Shown piece by piece: positions 1 through 8,160 of a DNA stretch of 64,000 bases. The stretch is from Polaribacter sp. Hel_I_88 (GTDB taxonomy: Bacteria > Bacteroidota > Bacteroidia > Flavobacteriales > Flavobacteriaceae). The stretch is taken from the NCBI RefSeq assembly GCF_000687935.1, contig NZ_JHZZ01000001.1:1984001-2048000 (forward strand). Direction: 5' to 3'. Positions within the stretch are counted from its first letter, which is position 1. Each line of letters begins with the position of its first letter. Below the pieces are notes generated by a model that saw only the letters and a list, made by a program, of their open reading frames with translations, was not told where the DNA came from and searched no databases. Made by a program: the position numbers and the translations under genes.

Positions 1-330
1 AAAATGTTTAATTATTTTTTTAATGATGAAAATGACGTTTTAGAAGAACATGAAATATGGAATTGGAAAACGACCAATTTTTTAATGATTGATGATATAA
101 ATCCAAGTGAACCCATTCAAGATGAATTGATATCGCCTAAAATATTATTAAGTTTTATTGATACTTTACAACCAATTAACAAAGCAAATAGAGATATTTT
201 AAAGAATAAAAATATAATTTGGGTTTTAGGTAATAAGCAACCTTTAAAAATAAATTATGAAGATTCTTGGAAAAATATGCTTTTAGAAATTGGTATTCCA
301 GAAGAAAAAATTACTACAATTAGTTTATAA
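1..330 (+). CDS. Hypothetical protein, C-terminal part (5' end outside window)
   Basis: The reading frame is open from the first base, so the ATG at 4 is probably internal and the gene starts upstream of the window. The visible 108 residues are acidic and soluble with no membrane segment or signal peptide. I do not recognise the family. The stop codon overlaps the stop of the convergent LuxR-type gene by 6 bp, so the two genes share their 3' ends and no terminator lies between them. Function unknown. Confidence 0.6.
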   Translation, partial: KMFNYFFNDENDVLEEHEIWNWKTTNFLMIDDINPSEPIQDELISPKILLSFIDTLQPINKANRDILKNKNIIWVLGNKQPLKINYEDSWKNMLLEIGIPEEKITTISL

Positions 331-1053
331 GATATGATTATCGTGCGCAAAACTTATTAAATGAGGCAAGCTTTTTACATCAAATCTTTTATATAAAGGA
401 TATATTCTTTTTTCTATGGCAGATTGACTCACATTTAATTCACACGCAATTTCTTTAAAGGTAAAACCTCTTGCAGCCAATTCTAAAACTTCTATTTCTT
501 TTCTAGAAATTGCCAATTCGTTAAATAATTGCTGATTTAAAGATTCTTCAAACTTAGATAATTTTGGTCCAAAAGCTGCATATTGCATAATATTACCTAA
601 CTTTCTAGAATGTATTTTTTCTGAAATTCCTATAATTTCTAAAATGTTACCGTCTTTAGATTTAAAAACACCCACTCTAGAAAATAGTGGAATGATATCG
701 CCATTTTTATGAATTTTTTCAACTTCGATTGTAAAACTATATTTTTCTAAATCTTTTTTAGTAGCTAATAGAAATTGTAGTGCTTTGTCATTTAGTTCGT
801 TAGAGAAGTTAAAGTGTCTTTTAGAGGTGATGCTAACAATTTTAAATAAGGTAATTTCTTCACTTTTGTACCCTAATAAATCTTCCCAGCCAGCAGCGTA
901 CAACATTCTGTTTTTTTCAAAAGAATAAATATATACAGCTTGTCCAATAAAACTTTGTACTTTACTTTTATATTCTTCAAATATTAAATCTTCAGAATCA
1001 TAAGGAATATCTGATACTCGTACTCTAGTAAATTCTCCGAAATTTTTACTCAT
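325..1053 (-). CDS. LuxR-type transcriptional regulator with PAS-like N-terminus
   Basis: A 242-residue protein. Residues about 170-240 form a GerE/LuxR helix-turn-helix domain, with the typical run ISRKEIEVLELAARGFTFKE followed by IACELNVSQSAIEKR. The N-terminal 150 residues look like a degenerate PAS sensor (SFEKNRMLYAAGWEDLLGY early, then a PAC-like stretch with HKNGDIIPLFSR). No response-regulator receiver domain is visible, so it is probably a one-component sensor-regulator; the ligand is unknown. It resembles in architecture the regulator at 61951-62724. It is convergent with the truncated gene at the window start. Confidence 0.8.
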   Translation of the reverse strand: MSKNFGEFTRVRVSDIPYDSEDLIFEEYKSKVQSFIGQAVYIYSFEKNRMLYAAGWEDLLGYKSEEITLFKIVSITSKRHFNFSNELNDKALQFLLATKKDLEKYSFTIEVEKIHKNGDIIPLFSRVGVFKSKDGNILEIIGISEKIHSRKLGNIMQYAAFGPKLSKFEESLNQQLFNELAISRKEIEVLELAARGFTFKEIACELNVSQSAIEKRIYPLYKRFDVKSLPHLISFAHDNHIL

Positions 1054-1246
1054 TATACGAAAATAATCAAAAACTGCGAAAAAACACAGTTGACATCATC
1101 AAAAAAGCACCTTAAATTTGATTAACTATTGAAAAAGAAGATTCTTAAAAAAAAAGTTGCTATGAATAAGAATTTTTTATTAAAAAGTTGCTGTGTTTAT
1201 AAGACTTAATAACTAATCCCCCGATTTTTTTGATTATGAAAAAGAG

Positions 1247-1273
1247 ATCTCCATTAATTATTTTAATGGAGAT
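1247..1273 (-). terminator. Intrinsic terminator of the RND exporter gene
   Basis: Perfect 11-bp inverted repeat (ATCTCCATTAA at 1247-1257, TTAATGGAGAT at 1263-1273) with a 5-nt loop. T-rich sequence follows on both strands, so it may act in both directions. It lies directly past the stop codon of the exporter gene. Confidence 0.8.
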
Positions 1274-1278
1274 TTTTT

Positions 1279-3651
1279 TTATTCTATATTTTCCTCTTTT
1301 GGAGGAATAATTTTAATCTTTGGTTCTTTGAACATTTCTTTATTTGCAATTTTCTTTTCGAAAGTTAATAATAAAGAAGGTAATAACAATAAATTAGAAA
1401 CCATTGCTAATAATAAGGTGATGGAAACCAAACCACCTAAAGCAATTGTGCCACCAAAACTAGAAAGCGTAAATACTAAAAACCCAAAAAACAATACGAT
1501 AGAAGTATAAAACATACTAACTCCAGTTTCACGTAAAGCTGCATACACAGATGGTTTTATTTTCCATTGATTTGCCATTAATTCCTGCCTGTATTTTGCT
1601 AAAAAGTGAATGGTATCATCCACAGAAATACCAAAAGCAATACTAAAAACTAAAATTGTAGATGGTTTTATAGGAATATCAAAAAAGCCCATTAATCCTG
1701 CAGTGATTAATAAAGGCAAAATATTTGGTAGTAAAGAAATTGCAATCATTTGAGGCGATCTAAACATCCAAGCCATAAAAAGTGCAATTAAAACAATAGC
1801 TAACGATAATGAAAAAACTAAATTCGTAATTAAATAATTTGTTCCTTTTATAAAAACTAATGCTTTTCCTGTTATGGAAACTGTGAATTTATCTGCAGGA
1901 AACTCTTTGTTAACAACAGCTTTTAAGCGTTCTTGAATAACATCCATTTTATCTGTACCAATATCTTTCATAAAGGTGGTTATTCTTGCATAACGTCCTG
2001 TAGAATCTACAAATGTTTTTAGCATTCCTGCATCGCTATTTGTGTTTTTGGTATAAGCAAAAATGTAGCTTTGTTCTTGTGTTGTGGGTAGTTGATAATA
2101 TTTAGGATTCCCTTTATAGTAGGCTTGTTTTGAGTATTTTACTAAGTTTACTACAGAGATTGGTTTCGACAATTCTGGAAAAGATTCTATAACTTCATTA
2201 ATTTTATCCATCTTTTTTAAAGTGGATAATTTCATAACACCTTTATCTTTTTTTGTATCAATTAAAATTTCTAAAGGCATAATACCTCCAAACTCTTTTT
2301 CAAAGAACTTAATGTCTTTGTAAAAGCTTGTGCTTTTAGGCATGTCTTCAATTAAACTTCCAGAAACATTAATTTTATAGACACCAATAATGCTTAAAAC
2401 CAGTACAATTACTGTTGCAAAATAAATAGTAATTCTTTGATTTCTTACCATTCTTTCCATCCAATCTACTACATTTTCAATCCATTTTCTTTCTAAATGA
2501 TTTAAATGTTTCTTTTTAGGCAATGGCATAAAACTATAAATGATAGGAATAATCAATAGAGCCAGAATAAATATACTTACAATATTTACAGAAGCTAAAA
2601 TTCCGAATTCACGTAATAAATCGCTTTTAACAAATACAAACGTTGCAAAACCTGAGGCAGTTGTAATGTTAGTCATTAAAGTGGCATTCCCAACTTTTGC
2701 AATTACACGTTGTAAAGCTTTGGCTTGTTGCCCATGTTTTTTAATTTCTTGTTGATATTTATTAATTAGAAAAACAGCATTAGGTACACCAATTACAATA
2801 ATTAAAGGGGGAATTAAGGCAGATAAAACTGTAATCTCAAAACGGAATAATCCAATAAAACCAAATGCCCAAATAACACCAACAGTTACTACTAATAGTG
2901 TAATAAATGTAGCTCTGTAAGACCTAAAAAAGAAGAAGAAAATAACAGCTGTTATTAACAAGGCGCCTAAAACAAAGAGTAATATTTCATCTTGAATGTT
3001 TTGTGCATTTAAAGTTCTAATGTAGGGCATTCCAGAGATTCGAATATCTACATTGTTTTCTTTTTCAAATTTTTCTATAATTGGAATTAATTTATCAAAA
3101 ATAAAATCTCTACGAACAGGCGTATTGATAATTTCTTTTTTGATGTAAATAGCAGTTTGTAAGGTTTCTGTTTCTTTATTAAATAATAGATTATCGTAAA
3201 AAGGCAGTTTCTGAAAAAGTTCTTTTTTTATAGCATTAACTTCTTTGGATGTTGTAGGATTTTCAGAATATAATGGTTCTAAAACAAATTTTCTTTTATT
3301 TCTATCTGCTTTTAGTTTTTGAACATCGGCAATTGATATCGTAAAATCAATTTCATCTAAATCGTCAAATTGTTTTACTAAGTTATTCCAAGCGTTAAAT
3401 TTTTTTGGTGTAAAAACTGTAGAATCTTTAATACCAAGAATTACAAGATTACCTTCTTCTCCAAAAATTTCAAGAAATTTATTGTATTCTAAGTTTGCTT
3501 CGTGGTTTTCTGGTAAAAGATTTGCTTCTGTATATGAAAACTGCATATACTTCATTTGTGAAGCTAATAGCCCAGTAATGATTGCAATACCTATTAAAAC
3601 CAAGTATCGGTTTCGTAAAATAATACTTGCAACTTTTGTCCAGAAATTCAT
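1279..3651 (-). CDS. RND/MMPL-family exporter
   Basis: A 790-residue inner-membrane protein with the two-fold repeat of the RND superfamily: one TM segment, a large periplasmic loop (about 35-215), five TM segments, then the same again. The sterol-sensing/MMPL-like motifs PPLIIVIGVPNAVFLINKY and FSIAFGISVDDTIHFLAKY are in the expected half-repeat positions; the DD of the second is the usual proton-relay pair, while the first half has PN instead. This size fits the flavobacterial MMPL-like exporters rather than 1000-residue AcrB pumps, and no membrane-fusion partner is adjacent. Substrate unknown; lipids or hopanoid-like molecules are the usual guess. A -7 box TACCTTTG lies at 3669-3676 on the minus strand. 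Confidence 0.85.
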   Translation of the reverse strand: MNFWTKVASIILRNRYLVLIGIAIITGLLASQMKYMQFSYTEANLLPENHEANLEYNKFLEIFGEEGNLVILGIKDSTVFTPKKFNAWNNLVKQFDDLDEIDFTISIADVQKLKADRNKRKFVLEPLYSENPTTSKEVNAIKKELFQKLPFYDNLLFNKETETLQTAIYIKKEIINTPVRRDFIFDKLIPIIEKFEKENNVDIRISGMPYIRTLNAQNIQDEILLFVLGALLITAVIFFFFFRSYRATFITLLVVTVGVIWAFGFIGLFRFEITVLSALIPPLIIVIGVPNAVFLINKYQQEIKKHGQQAKALQRVIAKVGNATLMTNITTASGFATFVFVKSDLLREFGILASVNIVSIFILALLIIPIIYSFMPLPKKKHLNHLERKWIENVVDWMERMVRNQRITIYFATVIVLVLSIIGVYKINVSGSLIEDMPKSTSFYKDIKFFEKEFGGIMPLEILIDTKKDKGVMKLSTLKKMDKINEVIESFPELSKPISVVNLVKYSKQAYYKGNPKYYQLPTTQEQSYIFAYTKNTNSDAGMLKTFVDSTGRYARITTFMKDIGTDKMDVIQERLKAVVNKEFPADKFTVSITGKALVFIKGTNYLITNLVFSLSLAIVLIALFMAWMFRSPQMIAISLLPNILPLLITAGLMGFFDIPIKPSTILVFSIAFGISVDDTIHFLAKYRQELMANQWKIKPSVYAALRETGVSMFYTSIVLFFGFLVFTLSSFGGTIALGGLVSITLLLAMVSNLLLLPSLLLTFEKKIANKEMFKEPKIKIIPPKEENIE

Positions 3652-3668
3652 TTAAAAAAATATTTCTA

Positions 3669-3676
3669 CAAAGGTA
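3669..3676 (-). promoter_or_regulatory. Bacteroidota -7 box (TACCTTTG) for the RND exporter
   Basis: Matches TAnnTTTG on the minus strand 18 bp upstream of the exporter start codon. It lies between the frr terminator and the exporter gene, as expected for a separate transcription unit. A CAA (TTG on the minus strand) stands 24 bp upstream, slightly further than the usual -33 spacing. Confidence 0.55.
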
Positions 3677-3702
3677 GGTAAATTGTAGAAGTGTATAAAA
3701 CA

Positions 3703-3732
3703 AACAAAGAGTGTTTTGCAACACTCTTTGTT
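3703..3732 (-). terminator. Terminator after frr
   Basis: Perfect 13-bp stem (AACAAAGAGTGTT / AACACTCTTTGTT) with a 4-nt loop; on the minus strand it is followed by a T-rich tail. It closes the pyrH-frr unit 20 bp past frr. Confidence 0.85.
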
Positions 3733-3751
3733 AAATATATAATAAGATTTT

Positions 3752-4306
3752 TTAAACAGTCATTATTTCTTTCTCTTTTACAGCAAGAATATCTTCTATT
3801 TTTTTAACATATGTATCTGTTAGTTTTTGAACATCATCTTCTGCAATTTTTTTCATATCGTCAGAAATATCCGTTTTTTTGATGTCGTTGTTGGCATCTT
3901 TACGTGCATTTCTAACCCCAACTTTTGCATCTTCAGATTCTGCTTTTGCTTGTTTAGCCAAACCAATTCTTCTTTCTTCTGTTAAAGGTGGTACATTTAT
4001 CATGATTAAATCACCATTATTCATTGGGTTTAAACCAAGGTTGGCAAGTTGAATTGCTTTTTCAATTGGTTGTAACATGTTTTTTTCCCAAGGTTGAATA
4101 CTTAACGTTCTTGGATCTGGAGTGTTTACGTTGGCAACTTGAGTCAATTTTGTTTGCGAACCATAATAATCTACCATTACAGTACTTAACATTGCAGGAG
4201 ATGCTTTTCCTGCTCTAATTGAGCGAAATTCTTTTTCTAAATGCTCAATGGCATTATGCATAGATTCTTTTGCTGTATCTAAAATAAATTCAATTTCTTC
4301 GTTCAT
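3752..4306 (-). CDS. frr: Ribosome recycling factor
   Basis: 184 residues, the standard RRF length. With EF-G it splits the post-termination ribosome complex in the cytoplasm. Family hallmarks: EFRSIRAGKASPAMLSTVMV in the first third, DYYGSQTKLTQVANV, the loop with DPRTLSIQPWEKNML, and PPLTEERRIGLAKQAKAESE. It follows pyrH with an 85-bp gap that shows no promoter-like box or hairpin, so the two are probably co-transcribed, which is the common arrangement in bacteria. Confidence 0.97.
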   Translation of the reverse strand: MNEEIEFILDTAKESMHNAIEHLEKEFRSIRAGKASPAMLSTVMVDYYGSQTKLTQVANVNTPDPRTLSIQPWEKNMLQPIEKAIQLANLGLNPMNNGDLIMINVPPLTEERRIGLAKQAKAESEDAKVGVRNARKDANNDIKKTDISDDMKKIAEDDVQKLTDTYVKKIEDILAVKEKEIMTV

Positions 4307-4391
4307 CTTTTTTTAGAATTTGTAAATTTTATTTGTTCTTAACTTTATTCATTTTAAAAAATAAAATTATTAGAACATTTATTAAAAAATA

Positions 4392-5102
<711 letters not shown>

Positions 5103-5119
5103 TTATTTTGAGAATTATG

Positions 5120-5127
5120 CAAAATTA
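5120..5127 (-). promoter_or_regulatory. -7 box (TAATTTTG) for pyrH-frr
   Basis: TAnnTTTG consensus on the minus strand, followed by CA as is common in flavobacterial promoters, 20 bp upstream of the pyrH ATG. No clear -33 TTG was found at the usual distance. Confidence 0.55.
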
Positions 5128-5265
5128 CATTTTTTTTTTGATTTTACTTTTTGATGGAAACAAAAAATATTCTTCTGTATTTTAAAATAAACTCAATTTT
5201 TAAAAAATGATAATTAATATTACATAGAATAATTAATTATGAAAATGATAAGCATATATAATGGC

Positions 5266-6081
5266 TTATAAAACCTTAATAACCTCTTTAAACAGTGTAA
5301 TCATATTCGGTTCTGCTTTGCCAGCAACAGCAATAATTTCTGCAATATCTACAGGTTGTAAATTTTTTGGATCACATTCATCTGTTAAAACAGAAATTGC
5401 TGCACAAGGCAAGTTTAATTGTTTGGCGACAATAACTTCAGGAACTGTGCTCATTCCTACAGCATCCGTTTCTAAAATTTGTAACATTCTATATTCTGCT
5501 CTGGTTTCTAATTGTGGGCCTAAAACACTGGTGTAAACTCCTTGATGCAATTGTATTTTATGTTCTTGCGCAATTAAATTTAGTTGTATGTTAATTTCTT
5601 TGGAATAAGGTTCTAACATATCTGCAAAAATATTTCCAAAATTATTAGCGCCATTAAATGCTAAAGGTGAGCTGCCTTGTAAATTAATATGATCTTCAAT
5701 CAACATTAAATCGCCTTTTTTGTAATCTAAATTTATAGCACCTGCAGCATTTGAAATCAGTAAATTTTTAATTCCTAAGCCATGCATTGTTCTAATTCCA
5801 TAAGTAACTTCCCAAGCATTATAGCCTTCATATAAATGAAATCTACCAGACATTACTACAACTTTTTTGCCTGATAATTCTCCATAAATTAATTTCCCAG
5901 AATGAAACTCTACAGTTGCTTCAGGAAAATTTGGAATATCTGAATACGAAACTTCTTTTTCAATTGAAATTTCATCTACTAATTTTCCCAAACCTGTTCC
6001 TAAAACAATGCCTATTTCAGGGTTTGTAATTCCTTTTGATTTTAAAAAATCTATCGTTTCTTGTAGTTGTTGCGCTTTCAT
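5266..6081 (-). CDS. punA: Purine-nucleoside phosphorylase (trimeric PNP-I type)
   Basis: 271 residues, typical of the trimeric inosine/guanosine phosphorylases (PNP/MTAP family). It cleaves purine nucleosides with phosphate to base plus pentose 1-phosphate. Visible motifs: GIVLGTGLGKLVDEI at the N-terminus, VMSGRFHLYEGY (phosphate/ribose site), LLISNAAGAIN (purine-site region), and GMSTVPEVIVAKQL. It is the last gene of the minus-strand cluster, 40 bp after a DUF2064 glycosyltransferase. In that setting it might remove adenine from the nucleoside made by ArsS (inference), or it may be ordinary purine salvage. Family assignment sure, in-cluster role unproven. Confidence 0.93.
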   Translation of the reverse strand: MKAQQLQETIDFLKSKGITNPEIGIVLGTGLGKLVDEISIEKEVSYSDIPNFPEATVEFHSGKLIYGELSGKKVVVMSGRFHLYEGYNAWEVTYGIRTMHGLGIKNLLISNAAGAINLDYKKGDLMLIEDHINLQGSSPLAFNGANNFGNIFADMLEPYSKEINIQLNLIAQEHKIQLHQGVYTSVLGPQLETRAEYRMLQILETDAVGMSTVPEVIVAKQLNLPCAAISVLTDECDPKNLQPVDIAEIIAVAGKAEPNMITLFKEVIKVL

Positions 6082-6121
6082 ATATGTTGAATTTTAAAGC
6101 AATTTAATTTGAATGATAAAG

Positions 6122-6769
6122 TTACTTATTTTCAATGAATGTAGTCATAATTTCAGGAATATTTACAATATCCTCATAGACATCTATGTCATTTTTAAAC
6201 TCTAATAATTTTACTTTTTTATCACTTAAATCATTTAAAGTATCTTTTCTTACAGTTTCTGTGCCCCAATCTTTATTTTTAAAAACGTTTTCTTGTAGAT
6301 AATTCATTCCTAAAAGATAATAACCACCATCTTCTGCAGGACCAATTACTACATCATTTTGGTCTAATTCAACAAATGCTTTTTCAATATTTTTTTCTGA
6401 TAAATCGTATAAATCACTACCAATTATCATCACTTTTTTGTAACCAGCGTCAAATCCGTTTTTGAATGCATTCAACATTCTTATTCCTAAATCTTCTCCA
6501 AACTGTTGATGTTTTTGATAAATATCTGGATTCCAAATATCGTTTTCTCTAATTTTTACAGAATAGTAAACTGCTTTATCAGCATTTACCTTTAATGAAA
6601 TGTCTCTTGTTCTTTCTAACAAAAATTTATAAATTTCTAGAGCAGTTTCATCGCCAACAGTTTTTGCCAAACGTGTTTTTGCTTTGCCTAATTCTGGATT
6701 TCTTGTAAAGATTAATAATAAGTTTTTACTTCTAACTTCCAACTTCATACTTCCATCTTTTTTACTCAT
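6122..6769 (-). CDS. DUF2064 / TIGR04282-type arsenosugar-associated glycosyltransferase
   Basis: 215 residues. The core begins LLLIFTRNPELGKAKTRLAK, the nucleotide-sugar-binding start of the CofC/DUF2064 group, followed by VMIIGSDLYDLSEKNI (acidic metal site) and the signature GPAEDGGYYLLGM. Proteins of this family are annotated as arsenosugar biosynthesis glycosyltransferases because they cluster with arsS. The start at 6769 overlaps the rhodanese gene by 8 bp; an alternative ATG is at 6748. The first 15 residues (KLEVRSK) are encoded by a low-complexity repeat at 6725-6760 and are unlikely to be functional. A divergent paralogue lies at 14428-15105. Confidence 0.88.
   Translation of the reverse strand: MSKKDGSMKLEVRSKNLLLIFTRNPELGKAKTRLAKTVGDETALEIYKFLLERTRDISLKVNADKAVYYSVKIRENDIWNPDIYQKHQQFGEDLGIRMLNAFKNGFDAGYKKVMIIGSDLYDLSEKNIEKAFVELDQNDVVIGPAEDGGYYLLGMNYLQENVFKNKDWGTETVRKDTLNDLSDKKVKLLEFKNDIDVYEDIVNIPEIMTTFIENK
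6725..6760. repeat. Degenerate AACTTCC tandem repeat inside the glycosyltransferase start
   Basis: About four imperfect units of the form (A)ACTTC-(C/T)A run through this stretch. Read on the minus strand they encode the KLEVRSK-like extension ahead of the family core. The flanking protein does not need these residues. Confidence 0.5.
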
Positions 6770-7256
6770 AAACTTTCTCTCCTTTTTTCAACCATTTGCT
6801 CCAATTTTTGTTAAAAGCGTGAACTTTTTCTGTTGATTTTCCTAAAGTATCAACCACTTTAAAATTCGCATTTTTCCATTCGAAAATTCCTCCATATAAA
6901 TTGTAAACATTTGTATAGCCTTCTTCAATTAATTTATGAGCCACAGTTTCAGATCGAATACCTAAAGAGCAATACACCACAATTTTTGTACTCTTGTCTT
7001 TAGGTAATTTTGCCATAGTTTCATTAAGCTTAAAATCGTTATAACCCACACGAATTGCTTTCTCTAAATGACTGATGTTGAACTCTTCTTCTTCTCTTGC
7101 ATCCAATAAAATTGCATCATTTTTTGGCATTGCTAACGTCTCAACAGACATATAAGGAACATTTCTTGTGTTCCATTTATCAAGAAGTTTATCCAATTTT
7201 GTCTGCCCAAAAGTTGTAGCGCTAACAACTAAAAAAAGTATCACTATTTTTTTCAT
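6762..7256 (-). CDS. Secreted/periplasmic single-domain rhodanese
   Basis: 164 residues with a short cleavable-type signal peptide (MKKIVILFLVVSATTFGQ). One rhodanese domain follows at about 45-150: LLDAREEEEFNISHLEKAIR, then the active-site loop YCSLGIRSE with the catalytic cysteine, and NLYGGIFEW. Rhodaneses carry sulfur or bind oxyanions on that cysteine. Here the protein should act in the periplasm, within the arsenosugar cluster, so a role with arsenic oxyanions or sulfane sulfur is conceivable but only inferred. Overlaps the downstream glycosyltransferase gene by 8 bp, so translation is probably coupled. Confidence 0.85.
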   Translation of the reverse strand: MKKIVILFLVVSATTFGQTKLDKLLDKWNTRNVPYMSVETLAMPKNDAILLDAREEEEFNISHLEKAIRVGYNDFKLNETMAKLPKDKSTKIVVYCSLGIRSETVAHKLIEEGYTNVYNLYGGIFEWKNANFKVVDTLGKSTEKVHAFNKNWSKWLKKGEKVYE

Positions 7257-7307
7257 TTTGATTTTATTGATTTTTCTTTATTTTTTGATTAAAGAATTCA
7301 TTTAAAA

Positions 7308-7335
7308 TTGTCATTCCTGTTAAAACAGGAATCTA
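7308..7335. repeat. Palindromic ATTCCTGT repeat between rhodanese and phosphoesterase genes
   Basis: TTGTC followed by ATTCCTGT (7313-7320), loop TAAA, ACAGGAAT (7325-7332). A sister sequence with the same AAATTGTC-nTTCC leader and an altered but still complementary stem lies at 31191-31220. Looks like one of the small dispersed palindromes of flavobacterial genomes. Confidence 0.55.
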
Positions 7336-8160
7336 TAGTTGAATTCCAAAACCTTGTAAACCAGATTCTAATGGAGGTAAAATTTCTGTATTATCCCAAA
7401 TTCCTGTAACAATTGTTCTAGAATATTCTTCGGGTAATAAACCATTTTGCATCAACTTACTCGTTAATTTATAATTGTATTCTAATGTTTGATGTGTAAA
7501 GTTAAAACTATTATTTGAATCGTCTAAAATAGCATACCAAACAGAAGGATTTCCATCATTTGCAGGCATTCCTATAACTCCAGGATTCAACCATAATTTT
7601 TCTTTTTCTTGATGATAAAAAGGCAAACCACAATGTCCTGCAACAATAACATCGCTATTTGTAGTCTTAAAATTTGGTTTTTTAACCTCCCAATCTGTAG
7701 ATTTAAAAATAAATTCTGATACATTAAAATACGAACCATGTACAACAGTCACTTTTTTATCAGCATATTTAAAACTGATATTATGTGGCAATGTTTGTAA
7801 AAAATCTAATGAATTTTCAGACAATTTACTTTGTGCAAAAGGATACCAAAGTTGCGAAAAACCATCACATCTTGAGCCTTCTCTAAAATCGCAACCACAA
7901 TCTTCTGCATTTTCTCTTAGCTGAATTTCTACATTGCCAACAATACTTTTTGCGCCCCAAAGCTTAAAAAGTTGTACAGTTTCTTCAGGTTGTGCACAAT
8001 AACCAACAATATCGCCAGTACAAATACAATTTTCTGGAGCAATATTCTCTTTTTCTGCAATTTGTTTTAAAGCTTCTAAAGCTTGTAAATTGCTATACAC
8101 ACCACCAAAAAGCAATGTTTTTCCTGTTATTTGACCTAAATCTACTATTTTTTGATCCAT
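7333..8160 (-). CDS. Metallophosphoesterase-fold protein with degenerate metal site
   Basis: 275 residues from the ATG at 8160; a longer frame to 8265 only adds sequence antisense-free but inside the upstream gene. The order of blocks is that of calcineurin-like phosphoesterases: FGGVYSNLQALEAL (18-31), CTGDIVGYCAQPEE (47-60), IVGNVE (73-78), VVHGS, AGHCGLPF and NPGVIGMP. But the metal ligands are altered: the first DxH is GVY, the GNH(D/E) histidine is Val77, and GHxH is GHCG. Three cysteines (C88, C90, C98) sit in an insert DCGCDFREGSRC. I recall the same altered motif set in an alphaproteobacterial family, so this is probably a conserved subfamily and not a dead gene. Overlaps the end of the symporter gene by 16 bp. 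Confidence 0.75.
   Translation of the reverse strand: MDQKIVDLGQITGKTLLFGGVYSNLQALEALKQIAEKENIAPENCICTGDIVGYCAQPEETVQLFKLWGAKSIVGNVEIQLRENAEDCGCDFREGSRCDGFSQLWYPFAQSKLSENSLDFLQTLPHNISFKYADKKVTVVHGSYFNVSEFIFKSTDWEVKKPNFKTTNSDVIVAGHCGLPFYHQEKEKLWLNPGVIGMPANDGNPSVWYAILDDSNNSFNFTHQTLEYNYKLTSKLMQNGLLPEEYSRTIVTGIWDNTEILPPLESGLQGFGIQL

Noticed and set aside
3479..3724. 81-codon minus-strand ORF over the exporter start
   Set aside because: Overlaps the start of the RND gene in another frame and runs across its -7 box and the frr terminator.
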